Below are positions 1-12,230 of a stretch of DNA of 64,000 bases, in pieces. The notes beneath the pieces are model-generated. The model saw nothing but the letters and a program-made list of their open reading frames with translations, was not told where the DNA came from and did not search any database. This DNA comes from Calycina herbarum (lineage: Eukaryota; Ascomycota; Leotiomycetes; Helotiales; Pezizellaceae), in the NCBI GenBank assembly GCA_001414485.1, contig LLEY01000142.1:124001-188000 (forward strand). The letters run 5' to 3'. The stretch's first letter is position 1, and every line of letters begins with the position of its first letter. Made by a program: the position numbers and the translations under genes.

Positions 1-867
1 TTGAAATCGAGACGCAGTCGGAAATCTATACTGTTCTCTAACTCGGGTTTCCATTTCAGGATATGTTGATCGGTGCCGTGCTTGTACTCGCTGGTTCGAC
101 ACGTAAAAATTAAGCCATCGTTACCGTGGGCTAGTTCGGGGAGTACGGTGGTGAACATGAAATCGATGGCATAGCCTAGCTGCATTGCTTTCATCTCCAT
201 AATAAAATGTTGAAATTGTTTTTCCTAGAAATCGTTAGCCCAACACCAACCATATAAAACAAATGGAATTCACATACACCAGGAAATTCCTTGAAAAGCG
301 CATCGTAAGGAGTCATGATCCGTTCTTTGAAATAGGCCAGTCTTTTATCAAGGGTCCGACTCATCAAACTATTCCCATCCAAGATCAGACAGTCAAAGAC
401 CAGGTATTTCGGCTGCATCTGTCCATTTGGAAGCTTATCAAAGACCAACTCGCCATCGATGAGGGTTTTCCTATGAAACTCCTCCACACTCTTCGGTATA
501 GGGAAATGCAGTCCAGTTGGTGGCACAAGCCAAAAGTCGTTTCTTCGGTCGATGAGGAATTGGGCTTCTTGTCCGTTGGGGTCTTCGGTCAGGTAGAGGA
601 GGTATCGCATGCCATCGGACTTTTCGCAGACATAGTAACTGTTGGAAATAGTTAGGCTCTACTGAATTCATATAGAAAGAATGAAAGGGCATACTCTTCC
701 CGCATCAACTCTTCCAAATGCCGCCTTGAGAAGCTCACAGGTTGTGCTCCTGGGAAACTGAGGTTCTTTCGGTCTAGCAGCGTCGCGACCTCCCTCCTCT
801 GCTGGAAAAGATCATCTCCTGAGAATGGTGTTCCTGGGGCTTCGATCGATTGAAGAGGGCCAGCCAT
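1..867 (-). CDS. CEG1: mRNA guanylyltransferase (capping enzyme alpha subunit), 5' part
   Basis: This enzyme transfers GMP from GTP to the 5' end of nuclear pre-mRNA. Three exons are seen: 867-695, 638-278 and 224-1, and the gene continues off the left edge. The joins use GTATGC and GTATGT donors and keep frame. The catalytic motif EKSDG, with the lysine at about residue 64, is created across the first intron. It is followed by the family's RYLLYL, LIDGELV, YLVFDCL and, in exon 3, the HGNDGLIF and HILKWKP motifs, which are nucleotidyltransferase motifs III to V in the right order. The start at 867 gives the short N-terminus usual for fungal capping enzymes. The C-terminal OB-fold part lies outside the window. 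Family identity is essentially certain; the yeast symbol is used by homology. Confidence 0.93.
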
Positions 868-2711
868 AGTGACGGTGTCGAGGTTGGGCCCAATATGCTA
901 TGGTGTGGAAGGGCGAGCACAAGGTAGAAATTTGTTCTACCTTACAGGTTCGATTTCGATTCTCGGAGGGAAGCCTGTTTTCTCGATTCGAATCTCTCGA
1001 GAGGTTTTGCTGAAGATTCGAAGGGGCCGTTTGTATGCCGTAGAATGAGTAGAGGGGGTTCAGGGCGGCCGTTGGAGGGAGTAATGTGAGGTCTTTTTGG
1101 GTTTTTATGGCGCGCAAGCATGTATCCGTTCCATCCTGCAAGTCGCGCAGTATTGTGACCCTTTCCTATTGATTATGGGGTTGCGGCGCAGAGATGTGGT
1201 GGTGAGTTCAAAGTCAGCTTGCAGTTGTGAAGCTTCCCGGTGCGATATTTTGCGGCCTGAGGCACAAACGAGGCACCAACCTTTGTCTTTCAGCGTACAA
1301 ATTTATTGTATGATGCCATGACTTCTAGAGTGTATTTAGTTGAGGCTTATCTGACTAAAGGATTTCAAGCTGTTTCTGTGCCAATGTTTTGTTATTAAAG
1401 TTGAGAATTTATTACATCCTCGCCTTCGAATGCCGCGTTTTCTACTCTGTACTCTCCTTGTGTTTCACTAGGATTATTGTATTTACTATATTTTACTTCT
1501 ATTGAGGACGAATGGTTTTGTGAGAATTCTTCTGAGTAGGGGAGAAAACCGCAGGATGACACTCTTTTCCTGATTTTATTGGGTGCTTTGCAGCTGCAAT
1601 AAATTATGCACATATTCTACCCTGTAAATTTCAAAATTTGTTAATGCATGACACTGAGACATTAAAAATCCAAGAGATGGGTGAATTAAGGTCGTTACTT
1701 GGGTCCTTGCTCTCTGTTCTTTTACTGAGAATAATTAGGATAACAAGATATCAGGGTACCATAAAACATCGCTGTAACTCTCAAGTTGTTTAACTTCAAA
1801 AGACTTCTCAGTGAACAAAAGTTGAGCATCTTGGGAACTTGAAGACGAGATTCCAGTCATATTTTGACCAGTCCGAAATTTGTAACTGATAGGATGATAA
1901 TGCTCTTGTCAGATTGCGTTTTGGGTGCTCTCGCTTGGTACTCGCTTCAACTTAAAGTGACTCGCAAAGAATAAATTATTGCTTCTGCTAAGAGTACAGG
2001 ATATGAAAGCAACAGTCAGCCTGGCAACAGTGGTTGGACGGCTATTATTCTTACTACTGATTTTTCACGGGTAAATCATTTTCTGTTTCTTCCTGAATCT
2101 TCTTTCAGGTACATGTAGGGTTTGAAGGGCCGAAGAAAGCTCAATATGGTATGAGAGGCTATATTCAAGCTCCTCCTTGTGCTGGAAATTTTACTTTCGA
2201 GACTCGGGGACACCTCTGGGAGAATGGTTCTTTTTAAATACACAGATTATTTGGAAATAATCTTGAACGATCTATGATAAATTAAAGATTTTCAAAAGGA
2301 GAAATTCAGATCCTGACTGATTCAAACATCTCCGTGAAATCGGTTCAATTTTAATAGGATTCCGGTTAGTGGTATACTGTATACACTCACGCTGAATACA
2401 CTTAAGTGTACCCTGAACGATGGCACGCTCTTACTTTTGCGTAGGAGAACATCATTTTAATTTGCAGCCCTTACTTGGGGTTTACTATTATACTCTGAAG
2501 ATTGTGCAACATAACCCACCTATTCAATAATGGCTGCGTACGTGGCCAACCAAGTAATCATGGAATAATAGGGACCGATGTGTGATACAATAATGGGGAA
2601 TGATTGCTTCCCGCTTCATCGAACTGTACGGCTTTCAGCGCTACGGCTCCTCGGCCATACCATCACAACAGTCTCATAACTCATTTGTTAGATTTGGTAT
2701 TGCAAGTACAC
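868..2711. other. intergenic, no supportable gene
   Basis: The first 300 bases are the presumed promoter of the capping enzyme gene. The rest becomes AT-rich. Only short open frames without family motifs, conserved starts or splice structure are present. I see no RNA gene here. Confidence 0.6.
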
Positions 2712-2713
2712 TA

Positions 2714-4372
2714 CTTGGGCAAGTATTACTTGAACCCTCTCAGCTAATTTTCAGCTCATTTTTCGCCTATACTCACCACCCTTTTTACTACAATTACTTA
2801 TATATAATGCAAAAATGGGTGTTTTTTCATGAAAAGTAGTAGAAATTAAAGCTCTATCTATGGAAATCATTATCCCTACCATGCTTAACCACCTTCTTAA
2901 GAGTCTTTCTAAGATTTATAATCACCTTATCTATCACCCTTTGAGGAACTCGCTTCTACTCCTCAATCCACATACGCTGAAGATCCTCCTTATTCTTTGG
3001 CTATACTTTTCTCTTACGTAGCTAGACCCTTATATACCTCTATATCTGTTCTATAGCATTCATATCAGGTGATTGGGGAGGGTGAAGAAGCCTCTATATA
3101 GAGTAGTAGTACAATATCTCTTTAGTTACTCTATGAGAGTGTGGGCCAGCATTATCTATAACAAGACGCATCTGCTTTCCTCTCCCTAAACTCTTCAACT
3201 CCTTATACCAAGGTATAAGCTTTGGCTTAAGATACCTCTCACAAAGCCGGTAGAAATCCACCCCTCCCTTACCCGTGTCCCCCCTCTTATATGCTTATTT
3301 ATAAAGGTAGGTATGTAGTTCTGCCCTCTTTCTAGGTACCCTACGTCCTCTACTAGCCCAGTAGTCCTCTTTCGCCTGTTCTAGCCTCTAAAACTCCCTC
3401 TCTGCGTGATGTAACCAAGCTGTATTAGCCTCAGCTAAATGTGCCTCCGCATCTTTAACTTCTTAGACTGTCTCTAGCTCGTAGATATGGTAAGAACCTC
3501 TCGGTTAGCTAAGGCAGATAGCACCAAAGAACTATCCGTCGAAATACCCCTTTACTGTCTCTAACCGTACGTTCTTGTGATAGTACTCCTCCTTCTGCCA
3601 GCACCTGTCTAGACTATTGTGAAGCTCTATACGTAAGGAAGCAGCGTCTATCTATATAAGTTAGGAGAGGTCTATGTTAAGGAGTATCTTAGCTAACTTA
3701 ACTCGTTGTTTTATAATAACCTCGTTGAGTTTGGGCTTAATTCCTCCTCGTATAAAGGAGTAACCAGCGTTGTATAAGGCTTGTTGAAAAGAGGACTCTA
3801 AAAGGTTCTCGTTCTTATTATCGTTGCCCTAGAGACTAAGCTTACAAAGGTGTGTAATATTTATCTTCTAGCGCTCCTCTCTATTACTCGTAACCTTGTC
3901 TATGATGCGTTGACGTAACTCCTTAGTAAGCTTAATCGGGGGGTGTCTACAAGGCTTAGATTCAACGTTAGAGGGTATATTAAGATGTTAACCCCTTATA
4001 TTTCCGTTCTGAGTACGTACAGCGTTCTTCTTAGCCCTCCTTCTAATATCCCTTACGCCATCTAGAGAAACAGAGTAGGACTCGTCATCCCTGCCTACCC
4101 ATCTAAGTGACTCTGCCTTGTTGGTATTCTGTCTAATTCTACTAACAATTTAAGTACGTTGCTAGATAGGGACCTCACGCCGGGAAGTCTTATATATACG
4201 TAGGGCACGGCCCTTTAACTTTCTTGTTTTTTTAGCCTTTTTGGTGTTGTAGTTGTTAATTAATTGTAAAGTGAAAAGTAGGTGTTAGGGTGGAAATCGG
4301 TTAGTTTTGGTGCTAATTCTATACTAAAAAGTGGTGACGAGCTGAAGAGGGTTCAAGTAATACTTGCCCAAG
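2714..4372 (-). mobile_element. degenerate Tc1/mariner-type DNA transposon
   Basis: The element is bounded by inverted repeats that match perfectly for 29 bp when the flanking TA is included (2712-2740 against 4374-4346). TA at 2712-2713 and 4373-4374 is the expected target duplication. Read on the minus strand, the interior is a transposase broken by many stop codons. Recognisable pieces in order are IDAASLRIELHNSLDR (first Asp region), VIDNAGPHS (second Asp) and HPPQSPDMNAIEQ (the terminal acidic residue, here E). These are DDE_3 superfamily landmarks. Several stops sit where Trp or Gln codons are expected, consistent with C-to-T/G-to-A repeat-induced mutation. The element must be inactive in cis. 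The long charged spacer between the first and second acidic motifs is typical of some fungal Tc1 families. Confidence 0.85.
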
Positions 4373-4374
4373 TA

Positions 4375-7300
4375 CATTTTCTTTCCCTCGCTAATTTTTC
4401 TATTCTCTAAGAAAGATCTTCTTGAAGTCAGAATGGGATTTAGGTTTCTTCGTGGTTTCATTTAGTAGTACGAATAAACCCGAGAGAACTAACAAGCCAT
4501 TCTCTACACCGTATACACGAACGAATACAGTATATCCGCTACAAAAGTAAGCCACTCCAGGAGTCTCCGACCCAATAACAACCAGTCTTCCGTTGTTAAA
4601 CTCAAATGTTCTCCCTATTTTCAGCCGGCTCCACGCTTACTAAGTCTGTCATCATCTCTCCTCCTTCGCTCGGCGGCAGAAAGACGCTGGCGGCTAGAGC
4701 TGGAATAGTGGCAAAATTAGCTTGATCTTCATGAATTTGGAGCCAAACTGGTCCCGAATCTTGGGCGATCACAAGAGTAAGCCCCCTCATGCGTTGGGCC
4801 TTTGGATCCGACGCTCCCCAGGAGCGTTCGAAACCTGTAGCTATCCAATCTCAGCCACGATCACACATCTGTTGTGAATGTTGCCGAGCTTTGATTGGTA
4901 TGGCCCACCAATCCGACACCTTACCGGAACCATCACTGCCTTCCAGTCTCTAACACTCAGTGAACTGAAGTCTGGGGGTTTTTCTGCACGAGTCCACTCT
5001 TGTCGAGTCATCTGCCATACATAATTTTGCCCACCGCTAATAATGTGTGTCTCACCTTTTCATGTTTTCGACTTTTCCAAGAATCAACCACGCCCTGAAA
5101 CATCATCCGATGTACGGTCCAGTGAGGCTGATCAAATCGTCACCTACGGAGTACTAGTACGCGGTGCAATGCAGGAGAAGTTGAAATGAGAAAGAAATGT
5201 AACACAGGATCGCTGCCATCCAACACCTTTGAACTCGCCCCAACGCCACATAGCAAATCCAAAGAGCCACCAACACATCTTCGTCGTTCCTCGCTATAAT
5301 TGGCTTCCATTGCTTCAGTAAACTGTAAGCAGTTCTGCCTTCATCCATGAAGGATGAGCCCCTTTCGATTCGGATAGAGGGATGCCGGAGCAAAATCCAA
5401 ATGTCATATTCTCATCATGTATATCAAACCTCCCTGAGGTTTCTTTCATGAGAATGCAGTGAGAATTTGACAGGGAGTTTATATTGAGATGCGGGATATG
5501 GGAAAACTTGCATTGCTCAGAGTTTCTCCATTAAAACCGAGGACACCATCATCCCCCAACACCAACAAAAAGAAATGAAGTTAAAGAACCATGACATTCA
5601 TTCAGCATAAACGTTGCGCTAACTACTAAGGTAAAGACGAGGACTTAGTTACCATACTGCTGGGTTCCAATATAAGCAGCACCTGTCGGTCCTGTCCCTG
5701 AATACATTTTTCTTATCACAACAGCCCCCTGAAGCGTCAATGAGACCCGAGGCAACGTTCGAACCGTCTCCCCATTTTGGGATTTTCCCATGTCCGACGA
5801 GTAAGAAAACAGCAAGAATTCCAGATATTTGTTCTCCAATGAAAGAAGAATTGATTCGTCACCCCATCGAAATTCTTCAGGTGGTTGACCAACGCTCCAC
5901 TCCCAAAAGCGCAACTGAAAAGCGCAACTGAGCTTCGGGCTTACTCCACTAAAGTAAAGCCTCTCATATGATTATCTGCAAAGACACCAAAATTCTAATC
6001 TCTGGCCACATTCCTAAAGCATTTTGCTAACAGGAGGCGAGGAGGGGGCTTAGAAGACTTCCTTCTATCCTTCACCACGTGTCAAGACAACACCAGCAGC
6101 TGCCAGATCTGACGGCCGATTAACTTCGCCATCGGTCAAGTTTCAACGGTAAAAGAAAGCCAACAAACCTTCCCTAGCCCCAGAAATAATGTTCCAATTC
6201 CCAAGACCGAAATATCCAATATGCGACCTAAACCGAGCCCAGTTCGTCCCACGACCGAGCTCCACAATCCATTTTGCCAATTATTCTCCAACACGACACA
6301 AGATGACACTGGTATAAGCCAACAAGCAATTCCCCTGAAAACGCCTTCGTCGAACTCTTCCCGAAATTATTGCATTCCATCCGGAGTATGGTATACCGAG
6401 TACCCGATGAGGTTTGCTTCTTTATCTTCCAAGCATTCTGGATAACCTTATAAGGTCTGTAATATTGAAGGTTTACTGGAGGCAGACCAAACAATGGTCA
6501 GTGGCCAGCTCGCAGAAGCTCGCTTGTAGCTCCTGGTAATTCCAACAACTGCAAAGTCTGCGTTGAGTCTACCGTGAAGGCCAAATACGACAAACAGTTA
6601 CATATATCACTTCAAGCCAAAAATTGCCTATTCGGGACAATTGAACCTGAACCACAGGCTTGCACCATCTAAAGAGAGCCACATTCGTACATGTACATAC
6701 CCAAGAATAGAGCACAGAGGCGAGGAAAACTGCCCTGAACAAGTCTAGTCTCGTCAATCAGACAGAAATCATCAACAGTATTCCAAATTCAACACACGCG
6801 CGCCTAAACACCCCGACATCCAATATCTCCCATCCTTCTTCCGCCAGAGGAAAGATCACTTCGCGGGCCTCCCACTTTGCTCTCTCTCTAAAGTAACCTC
6901 GTCTCGTCTCCGCTAAAGAAAGCAACAAGGGGGCGGGGTAAATGAAAGCTGTCACTTCTCCAGCCAGCGAACAAAACAAAAAAAGTGACCACCACAAGTC
7001 TTCGACAGTTTTAGAAAACAACGAGACACATGCAGAAACCAAAATAAACCCCGTTTTCTATCAGATTTTCTTCAGCCATGAACACTGCACTTGCTTTTCA
7101 TTCTGCATCGGGAGACAGACGTACCGATCATCGTGTACATTACGTATGGTTGGTCACGATTCGTCACCTCGTAGAAACCAGCATAACAACGGAAGAGTAT
7201 CGCCCTTGAACTTTCTTGAGCCCGGATAGAGGATGAATGGTTAAAGGTTAATCTCTTCCTCGTTGCTCGAGTGCTTGATTGGGCTTCCTTTTAGTGCTTA

Positions 7301-9433
7301 TCCACTTGTTTATTTTCTCCAACTTACAGGGGAGGTAGCGAACCCAGGCGTTCAACTCGATAAAGTGAGCGACATTTCCGCCCAAATGCGGGAATTGGTA
7401 CAGGCCCGAACCACCCTCTCGGGACCAGACCGACAGCAAAAACAAAACGAGGACGAGGGCGCGCGCATAAAATAGATCCACATCCCAACGGGCCCAACCA
7501 ATTTATGTCAGACCCCAAATCGCACCCAGATCACACCCTCTACCACGATTGTCAACATGATAGATTTTAAGCATGTATTAAGGTATTTTCCAACAGGTCG
7601 CTGTTGAAGTTGGTTTGAGCGTTTCAAAAATAATGCTCTGGAGATGGCGTCTCGTGTAACGGTCAGCTTTGGCGTTGTACGAGGAGCGCCGCTACGCACA
7701 TAACTTTCGTCACACAGCACACTCGCACAGCAGAGCAGTGAAGGCGCCCGCCCCTCTTCTTACGTGCAGATTCCTGCAGAGAAAGATTTGGAGCTAGTTG
7801 GCCAGGAGCTAATCGACGTCAAGCCACATTAGCCAATGGCGAAGGAGACCAAAAGTAATTTTTGTTGGTCTCGTGTTTCCGATTCAGAAACATCTTGAGG
7901 TTGGAGTCATGTCCGTTAAGATTGAGGCCAGTTTTTTTCGGTAATGAGGGGCGGATATTGCGGGAATAGAGAAAATCATGGTGAGGTGCATCATCGGATT
8001 CTATCGCAACTCAATATGTGAGATGTAAATCTGAGTCAATGATCATATCTGCTGAAGAAACGGAGCCAATGCAATGCAAGGCCGAGGTAATGTTTACGAT
8101 CTCGTCGCCCCCTCTTTGACCATCTTTGACACACCTCAAGTCATTCTCCCATGCTGCTGCCATGCAGCCCTCAGGCATTGGCGGCTGAATTCAGAAAACA
8201 CAATTGGTGGAAATGTGATAAAGGATTCTGCAGTTCTTGTAGAAGTGTAGGGCTTGCACGAGTTTCTGGCCGCATCCGGTTGAATCAAGTGGTGATTGTT
8301 ATCTCGTGTTTTGCCCTCGGGGTTTCGTTGCTTCGAGCGGCATAGCGGCGGACCTGGAGTGTATGATAAGGCGGAAACGTCAGTCAAAATGAGGGAAGAA
8401 ATGGGAGGACCAAGGCTTCAGGAGTTCAGGGAGCGCTAAGCGCGCGATTACCGCAAGTTCGACCCTACAGTCTGGGTGAGTTAAACTAATGACCTATTGG
8501 CATGGATTGCATAAGATGCTGAGAATCTTGTAAGGGAAAAGTGCCCACATTCTGCGGCACAGTCGACAAATTGACACAGAAACCGAGAAACAAGATGGCC
8601 ATCCAACGTGATGGAGGCTTGGCTCGCTTACGGTAAGGGTGACCGGCTCCGCTTTCCCCTCCCCCCTTTCCGAGACAAACCGAGCCCAGCTTCGATACAC
8701 CCCCGAGAATAGCTGGCCTATAGGAGGTAGAGGCCGCAGTGGATGAGAGCAGTCATATTGACGACGTGGCCAGAAACTATGTCAGGGATCTCCGACGCAG
8801 CATGGCACCATTCAAATCACAGCTATTTATCAGAAGTGTGTGGTGGAAGGTGCAATGCGGACTAGACTCAACCGAGCTTGATTTAAAGTAGGCAGCGGCC
8901 GGACATTTCGTAAACCGCTCATCCGGGCCGTTGAGCGCTATGCGGACCGATCCAAGTGTGAGGGGATTGTTCTCAAACATCCCAGTACCAACATCAACAG
9001 CCACGACTCAGCGGTTGGGCTTACACGATATTGAGTGGTAAGTGGTGGATCGCTGAAGATGCCATAAATTCCCACAACTTGCCCAATCTGCTATTGGATA
9101 CTTATACTCAACCGTGGCTTCAGAACCTCGCTTCCAGTGTGCTGGAGAAACATCTTGGCAAGAGCGTAACACAAAGCCCTCCCTTCATCGATGCCTGTCC
9201 CTGTCCCAACTAACTACCGCCTCTTTCCACAACGGTAGCACATCAAATTCATAGCCCCAGTCCAACCAACAACACACTGCTTAACTGTTGGATGCAGCGA
9301 CTCAAGTGTTGGTGTTTCTTCTCGTTCTATAAAGTCGTTGGCATAGCTCCATCACCCTAATCTCGCCTCATCAACCCCTCCATATCATCATTTTCGTCTT
9401 CTCCATTCTCCTTCTAGATACGGCTTGAAAGCA
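4375..9433. other. long intergenic region, no supportable gene
   Basis: About 5 kb without a convincing coding region. Open frames are short, overlap on both strands and show no recognisable domains or splice structure. A TACGGAGTAC motif lies at 5145-5154 and recurs near 45.9 and 46.2 kb. Part of 8.4-9.4 kb is probably the promoter of the gene starting at 9434, whose pyrimidine-rich leader (about 9360-9420) ends in a possible splice acceptor. Confidence 0.5.
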
Positions 9434-10405
9434 ATGTACATCATGGGTAGCCCAGACACGATGCACATCGAGCTTCACATTCAACAAACGGCCGAGGACC
9501 GAAACCCCATGGCCATATCGAGGATGTTGAACCCGTCGAAGGACGAGAAGTCGTCTATCGAAGGTGGTTCAAGAGCGGTGTCAGATTTGTTGAATGGCCT
9601 ATCGATATCTCCCGCCATGAGAAGCCAGCAATCAGCTCTCGATGAGCGTGAAGTTTATTGGAGACAACGTCGGCTGCCATTTAGGGCTATCAGTCCACGT
9701 AGACAATATCGAAGCTCGAGTTTCGATTATGGTCACCGGAGTAATCGGTCACCAATCCATCGGTACAATCACTTAAGACCCCCTCGACAGAGGAGTTCAC
9801 ACTCGACATCACCACCGGCATTTTCCTCACAAAGCCACACCCATGACAACCGTGGTGGTTCTCTCAGGCCTCCTCACTCCAACAAAGCCTACACACAAGA
9901 GCAAGTAGACTGGATGCGTTTTTTTCATGATGATCTTGGAAACGCTTGGAAGTCTCTACCTATCAAGTTCCAACAACAATTTGCCACAGAAACACGGGAC
10001 TCCGATCAATGTTTCTCATCTCGATACTATCGTGACAACCAAGTCCCTGACCACGACAACTGGGAACCCATCTTAGGCAGCGACGGCAGACCGAGGCTTA
10101 TGGCTGCGAAGGTTCGACAAAGACAAACACCAGAGGGTCGAGCACTCGATATTCCTTATAAGCTTGTTGAAAAACACCCTGAGCGGGCCATCACCTACTC
10201 GTGGGTCGGTCGGGACCACAAGGAGACTGCAAGAGAAATCCTGCGGACGGATGAGCTGTTAAATCGAGGTGTGATTGCTGAAACAGACCCCAAGAGCAGT
10301 AAGTCTTTGACACATCCCCTGTTGGTAGTTTTGTGTTAACGTACTCCAGAAAAATGGCGTTGGCGCAAACTCATTCGAAACCTTGAAGCAGCGGGATTAA
10401 TGTAA
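9434..10405 (+). CDS. SANT/Myb-like hypothetical protein
   Basis: Two exons, 9434-10298 and 10350-10405, give about 306 residues. The second intron end (GTAAGT donor, CCAG acceptor) replaces a stop and adds a C-terminus containing KWRWRKLIRNLEAAGLM. The N-terminal half is low-complexity and rich in Arg, Ser, Pro and His. The second half holds a segment starting YTQEQVDWMRFFHDD and ending CFSSRYYRDN, which has the tryptophan/aromatic spacing of a divergent SANT/Myb-like helical module often seen in fungal hypothetical proteins. A second conserved block, about EKHPERAITYSWV, follows. DNA or chromatin binding is inferred only. The start ATG could also be the one three codons downstream. It is convergent with the Iwr1-like gene. 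Confidence 0.7.
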
Positions 10406-10775
10406 AACACAAACTGAAGTATCCAAATGAAGGCTTGTTGATGGCGTTAACGTGGGGAACATTATGTGTTGGGTCCGGCGTTGAAGTCGAAATTGGAGTT
10501 GTGTTGCTTTGATTTTTGGAGTTTTTCGTGTGTTCACTTTGATAGGCGTATCGGGGTAAAACGGTCAACACCAAGGATTGTGGTTATCATATTTTATACT
10601 GAAGTATGGAGGCATGGAAGTTGGCTACTAGTTTGCTTAATATTCTCAAGGTTGGCAAACAATTTCGTCCGCGTTTCCAATCCATCATTTGACATTTTAA
10701 ACACCTCGACCAATGTTAAATTTCAAACAATGGTGAAATGTTCGTCCACAAATCTCAAAAGTGACTCTACCCTCA

Positions 10776-12230
10776 TCAAGCCTTCATCCATGAGGGTTTG
10801 CCATCATTTTCGTCGTCGCTATATGTTGCATCATCTTCATCAAACTCCTCGAGATCAGATGCATTGTGTGTTCGGTAATAATAGGCATTTCGGTCAAATT
10901 CGTCATCTGAATCAATCTCATCTTCTGGATAGTCGGCGGTGTAGTGATCCTCAGCTAGAAACAAATCAATCACTGTTGCTAAAATGCTCCTTGAAACTCA
11001 CCATTCTCATCCTCCTCCTCGTCTTCTTCTTCTTCGTCGCTGTCTTCCTCCAAATAAAACTCATCAATATCGGGCTGGGAGTCGAGGATAAGTAGACCAA
11101 TATTTTTGGGAGTGTCAGATGATTCCAAGGTATGTGCCGGTATGCGAATATATGTGTCGATGATATACTCAGATTCATCATCTGTATCCTCTGCACTAGA
11201 CTCGTAATCCAAGTCCATGACATCTGCGTCACTTACTACCTCTGGGTGACGTTCCTTGTACCGTAAGGCAGGTTTCTTTGGCTTGAATTTTGACGGCGTA
11301 TTTTTCCGTGGAGTAAGCCTTGTTGGTTTTTCCATTTCTGATTGAAATTTGTTTGCTTCTGCGATATTTTTGCCTATTTCTTGGAGTGTGAACGCTTGCA
11401 TTTCGGCTGCGAGCTGAGCAGAATTTACATCCCATGACGAATTGATGCTAGCTGGAACGGGTGATGAATTCGAGACTGGATTTGGTGTGGCATTTGGGGA
11501 TTTGTTCTTTTGGATGGCAGGTTGACTTCTGGCAGCTAAGCCGGGCTTTTTCTGGGGTTTGACTTGCTCAGATTTGCTAGCCTCTAGAACTGATGTATCT
11601 ATCTCATCGACTTTCTGTACCCTACCTGAATCAGCCTTCCTAGTTTTACGTTCTTTAAAAGTAAGGCTAGCTGTAGCTGTTCGTTTCCGACTTTTTCCTG
11701 GTTCAAAGGGATTGGCCAGTGGGTTCCTAGATATATGAAATCGTCGAAGACGGGTATTGCTTATTGCTGAATCGTCTTTCTTTATAGGTTTCGTCCCCGC
11801 AACTGATGATGTGCTGATGTTTGTCGAGGAATCGAGGCCATCAGCATCCATGGACTGTCCTGATATATTTCCCTCCTGTACTTGGTGAACTGGTGGTGCT
11901 GCTTGATGCTCATTTTGACCATTGTTTGTTGACAGCGCATGTGTAGCTCCAGATCGGTATATTGGCTTGATTGGTCGGGTAGCTGGGTCTAACTGCTGAG
12001 GGTCGGATGTATTGTTTGAGGTATCAGAGGTAGATTGAGGTTGTCGCGAGAATACGAATTCGCTTGCCCTTCGTTGGCGCTTGCCATGTGGTTCATGGAC
12101 CCCTAGAAGATGTGTCAGTCATTCTGCACATCCACAACGGTGGATGAGGGGTTGCCATCTTACGGAGAACTTCAACAGGCTCATCGGTAGCCTTCCTTTT
12201 GATACGAACTGTCACTGGTGGTAAAGACAT
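10776..12230 (-). CDS. IWR1: Iwr1-like RNA polymerase II nuclear import factor
   Basis: Three exons, 12230-12164, 12102-11002 and 10954-10776, sum to 1347 nt (448 residues). The N-terminus VTVRIKRKATDEPVEVLRV matches the start of Iwr1-family proteins, which bind assembled RNA polymerase II and carry it into the nucleus. The middle is basic and disordered, with several KR-rich stretches that could act as localisation signals. The C-terminus holds a conserved IRIP...NIGLLILD block, a long acidic run (EEDSDEEEEDEEEDE) and NAEDHYTADYPEDE, the hallmark aromatic/acidic Iwr1 domain end. The last intron (GTGAGT to CTAG) interrupts the domain just before AEDHYTADYPE, so annotation without it would truncate the signature. 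Function is by family; not every Iwr1 homologue has been tested. Confidence 0.85.

Noticed and set aside
8777..9004. Minus-strand frame with GTGMFENNPLTLG, reminiscent of the patatin DG(G/A)/NNP motif
   Set aside because: No ATG, no GxSxG serine motif upstream and no splice structure; a chance match is more likely.
10466..11095. 209-codon open frame on the plus strand
   Set aside because: Antisense to the Iwr1-like gene; codon bias arises from the acidic repeats on the other strand.
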